From MFAQ01 sp964429015 (GTDB lineage: Bacteria > Patescibacteriota > Microgenomatia > UBA1400 > MFAQ01), in contig CAYSAM010000032.1 of assembly GCA_964429015.1 (NCBI GenBank), positions 1-5,430 of the forward strand: a stretch of DNA of 5,430 bases, read 5' to 3'. Positions 4,865 to 5,430 of this stretch are shown one piece after another; position 1 is the stretch's first letter; every line of letters begins with the position of its first letter. The notes below the pieces were generated by a model. The model was not told the DNA's origin and ran no database searches. It saw only the letters and a program-made list of their open reading frames with translations. The translations under genes were made by a program, and so were the position numbers.

Positions 4865-5299
4865 AACAATTTTGTAATCCAGGAAGAGGGTTCTGTCGTC
4901 GATAGTGGTATTGATGCCAAGCTTGACGATTTTGAAGCCAGAGTGGAGATTGGAATACGCAATAAAGGTGAAGTAGCGGCAAGTAAAATCGACATAAGGT
5001 TGGAGATCGATGCTGCCGCCTGGGCGGATCTCGGTTAAGACCGGAATACGGTTGCTTGAGGCGCGATTGATTTCGACCAGAGTTATCGTTGTTTGGCCCC
5101 AGTTCATGATTTTGAGGAGGTTTTGGCCGCTGGCGTTGGTCATGGAGATGTTTAGACGAAGTTCGGTAAGAGCGAGAAGGCCATCCAATATGATGTCGCC
5201 CTCCCTTGGTTCAAATGACGTAATGGTAATGCATTGGCACAGGGCGCGGGGTAAAGTAGTTTTGTGATCCAAGTTGGGACGGAGAAGATGGGGTACCAT
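4862..5299 (-). CDS. Hypothetical beta-rich protein, 145 residues
   Basis: I do not recognise this protein. The ATG at 5299 follows AAGGAG (5309-5304) by four bases and an extended -10 promoter by about 35 bases, so gene and start are well supported. There is no signal peptide and no membrane segment. The sequence alternates short hydrophobic strands with polar turns (CITITSFEP, GDIILDGL, TELRLNISMTN, QTTITLVEINRA, GGSIDLQPYVDF, RYFTFIAYSN, FKIVKLGINTT, RTLFLDYKIV), which suggests an all-beta fold such as a jelly-roll or immunoglobulin-like sandwich; that is an inference from pattern only. It is the first gene of a two-gene operon with the 73-residue membrane protein, which suggests the two act together, perhaps with this protein near the membrane. 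Confidence 0.82.
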   Translation of the reverse strand: MVPHLLRPNLDHKTTLPRALCQCITITSFEPREGDIILDGLLALTELRLNISMTNASGQNLLKIMNWGQTTITLVEINRASSNRIPVLTEIRPGGSIDLQPYVDFTCRYFTFIAYSNLHSGFKIVKLGINTTIDDRTLFLDYKIV

Positions 5300-5333
5300 A
5301 GAGCTCCTTTTTAAAAGTGACGGATATGCCTAT

Positions 5334-5342
5334 ATTATATCA
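5334..5342 (-). promoter_or_regulatory. Extended -10 promoter of the two-gene operon
   Basis: The minus strand reads TGATATAAT followed by ATAGG: a TGn extension plus a perfect TATAAT. The predicted leader to the ATG at 5299 is about 28 bases. The -35 region (ACAACT at a 17-base spacing) is poor, which fits an extended -10 promoter. Confidence 0.75.
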
Positions 5343-5374
5343 GTAGGGCTTATAACAGTTGTCGTTTTGATAGC

Positions 5375-5404
5375 AAAAAAAGCTCTGAGGTTGTCAGAGC
5401 TTTT
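5375..5404 (-). terminator. Intrinsic terminator of a gene off the right edge
   Basis: AAAAGCTCTGA (5378-5388) pairs with TCAGAGCTTTT (5394-5404) around GGTTG. On the minus strand the T-tract continues to seven T. A minus-strand frame ends LNLL-stop with TAG at 5417-5415, 11 bases before the stem, so this may end a gene whose body lies beyond the window. Alternatively, plus-strand AAAGGAGGT at 5417-5425 could be the Shine-Dalgarno of a gene starting just outside. Confidence 0.85.
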
Positions 5405-5430
5405 GGGTAAAAGACTAAAGGAGGTTGAGC

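Noticed and set aside
5010..5267. Plus-strand 85-codon frame
   Set aside because: It lies wholly antisense to the supported 145-residue gene, is Arg-rich with shadow-like composition, and has no ribosome binding site.
5415..5430. Minus-strand CTCAACCTCCTTTA resembling the 3' end of 16S rRNA
   Set aside because: It shares the ACCTCCTTTA anti-Shine-Dalgarno string, but the preceding bases differ from the universal GGATC, and a single-gene terminator follows. It is more simply a gene end or a plus-strand Shine-Dalgarno.

Overview
The window looks like a piece of a moderately AT-rich bacterial chromosome, most likely from the candidate phyla radiation (Patescibacteria; Microgenomates or Parcubacteria-like). 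The evidence is a DUF4012 membrane protein, a family that is common in those lineages, next to a divergent Rho factor and several short orphan genes. This placement is an inference from gene content. No rRNA, tRNA, CRISPR array, transposase or recombinase is visible. The standard genetic code (UGA = stop) fits all the genes.

Layout: positions 1-232 carry no convincing gene, only a degenerate AGAACTCA-type repeat. Positions 233-1888 (+) encode transcription termination factor Rho with a long, repeat-built, disordered N-terminus. Positions 1889-1991 hold a repeat island, followed by a bidirectional hairpin terminator (2056-2097). Everything after that is on the minus strand. In order of transcription: a small operon of two unknown genes (5299-4862, then 4853-4632, a two-helix membrane peptide); the DUF4012 protein (4570-3074); a putative lipoprotein (3022-2498, TTG start); and a 103-residue orphan (2403-2092). 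Most of these units end in a clear hairpin plus T-tract. Three have the same kind of promoter: an extended -10 (TGnTAnnAT) followed by ATAGG, with a leader of about 28-34 nt.

The most unusual feature is a set of short repeat families that ignore gene boundaries: (R1) heptamer GTAGATC arrays; (R2) CAGATAACGGATCACAGTTT-like repeats; (R3) AGAACTCA-like repeats; and (P) a palindromic element containing GGATTCCGGGTC...GGAATGACA. Between them they occur upstream of rho, in frame in the N-terminus of Rho, downstream of rho, and in frame at several places in the DUF4012 gene. The R1-R3 order is the same in both genes, and P occurs in both at 24/28 identity. They seem to occupy places that tolerate extra residues: the Rho disordered tail, a predicted loop of DUF4012, and its membrane-proximal segment. 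This is the best candidate here for something not well described.

Rho is essential-type housekeeping machinery. Its ATPase core is intact, but the RNP1 aromatics of the primary RNA-binding site are replaced and the usual N-terminal helical domain is not recognisable. The minus-strand genes encode surface or envelope proteins (lipoprotein, DUF4012, two-helix peptide) and soluble unknowns. I see no pathway linking them.
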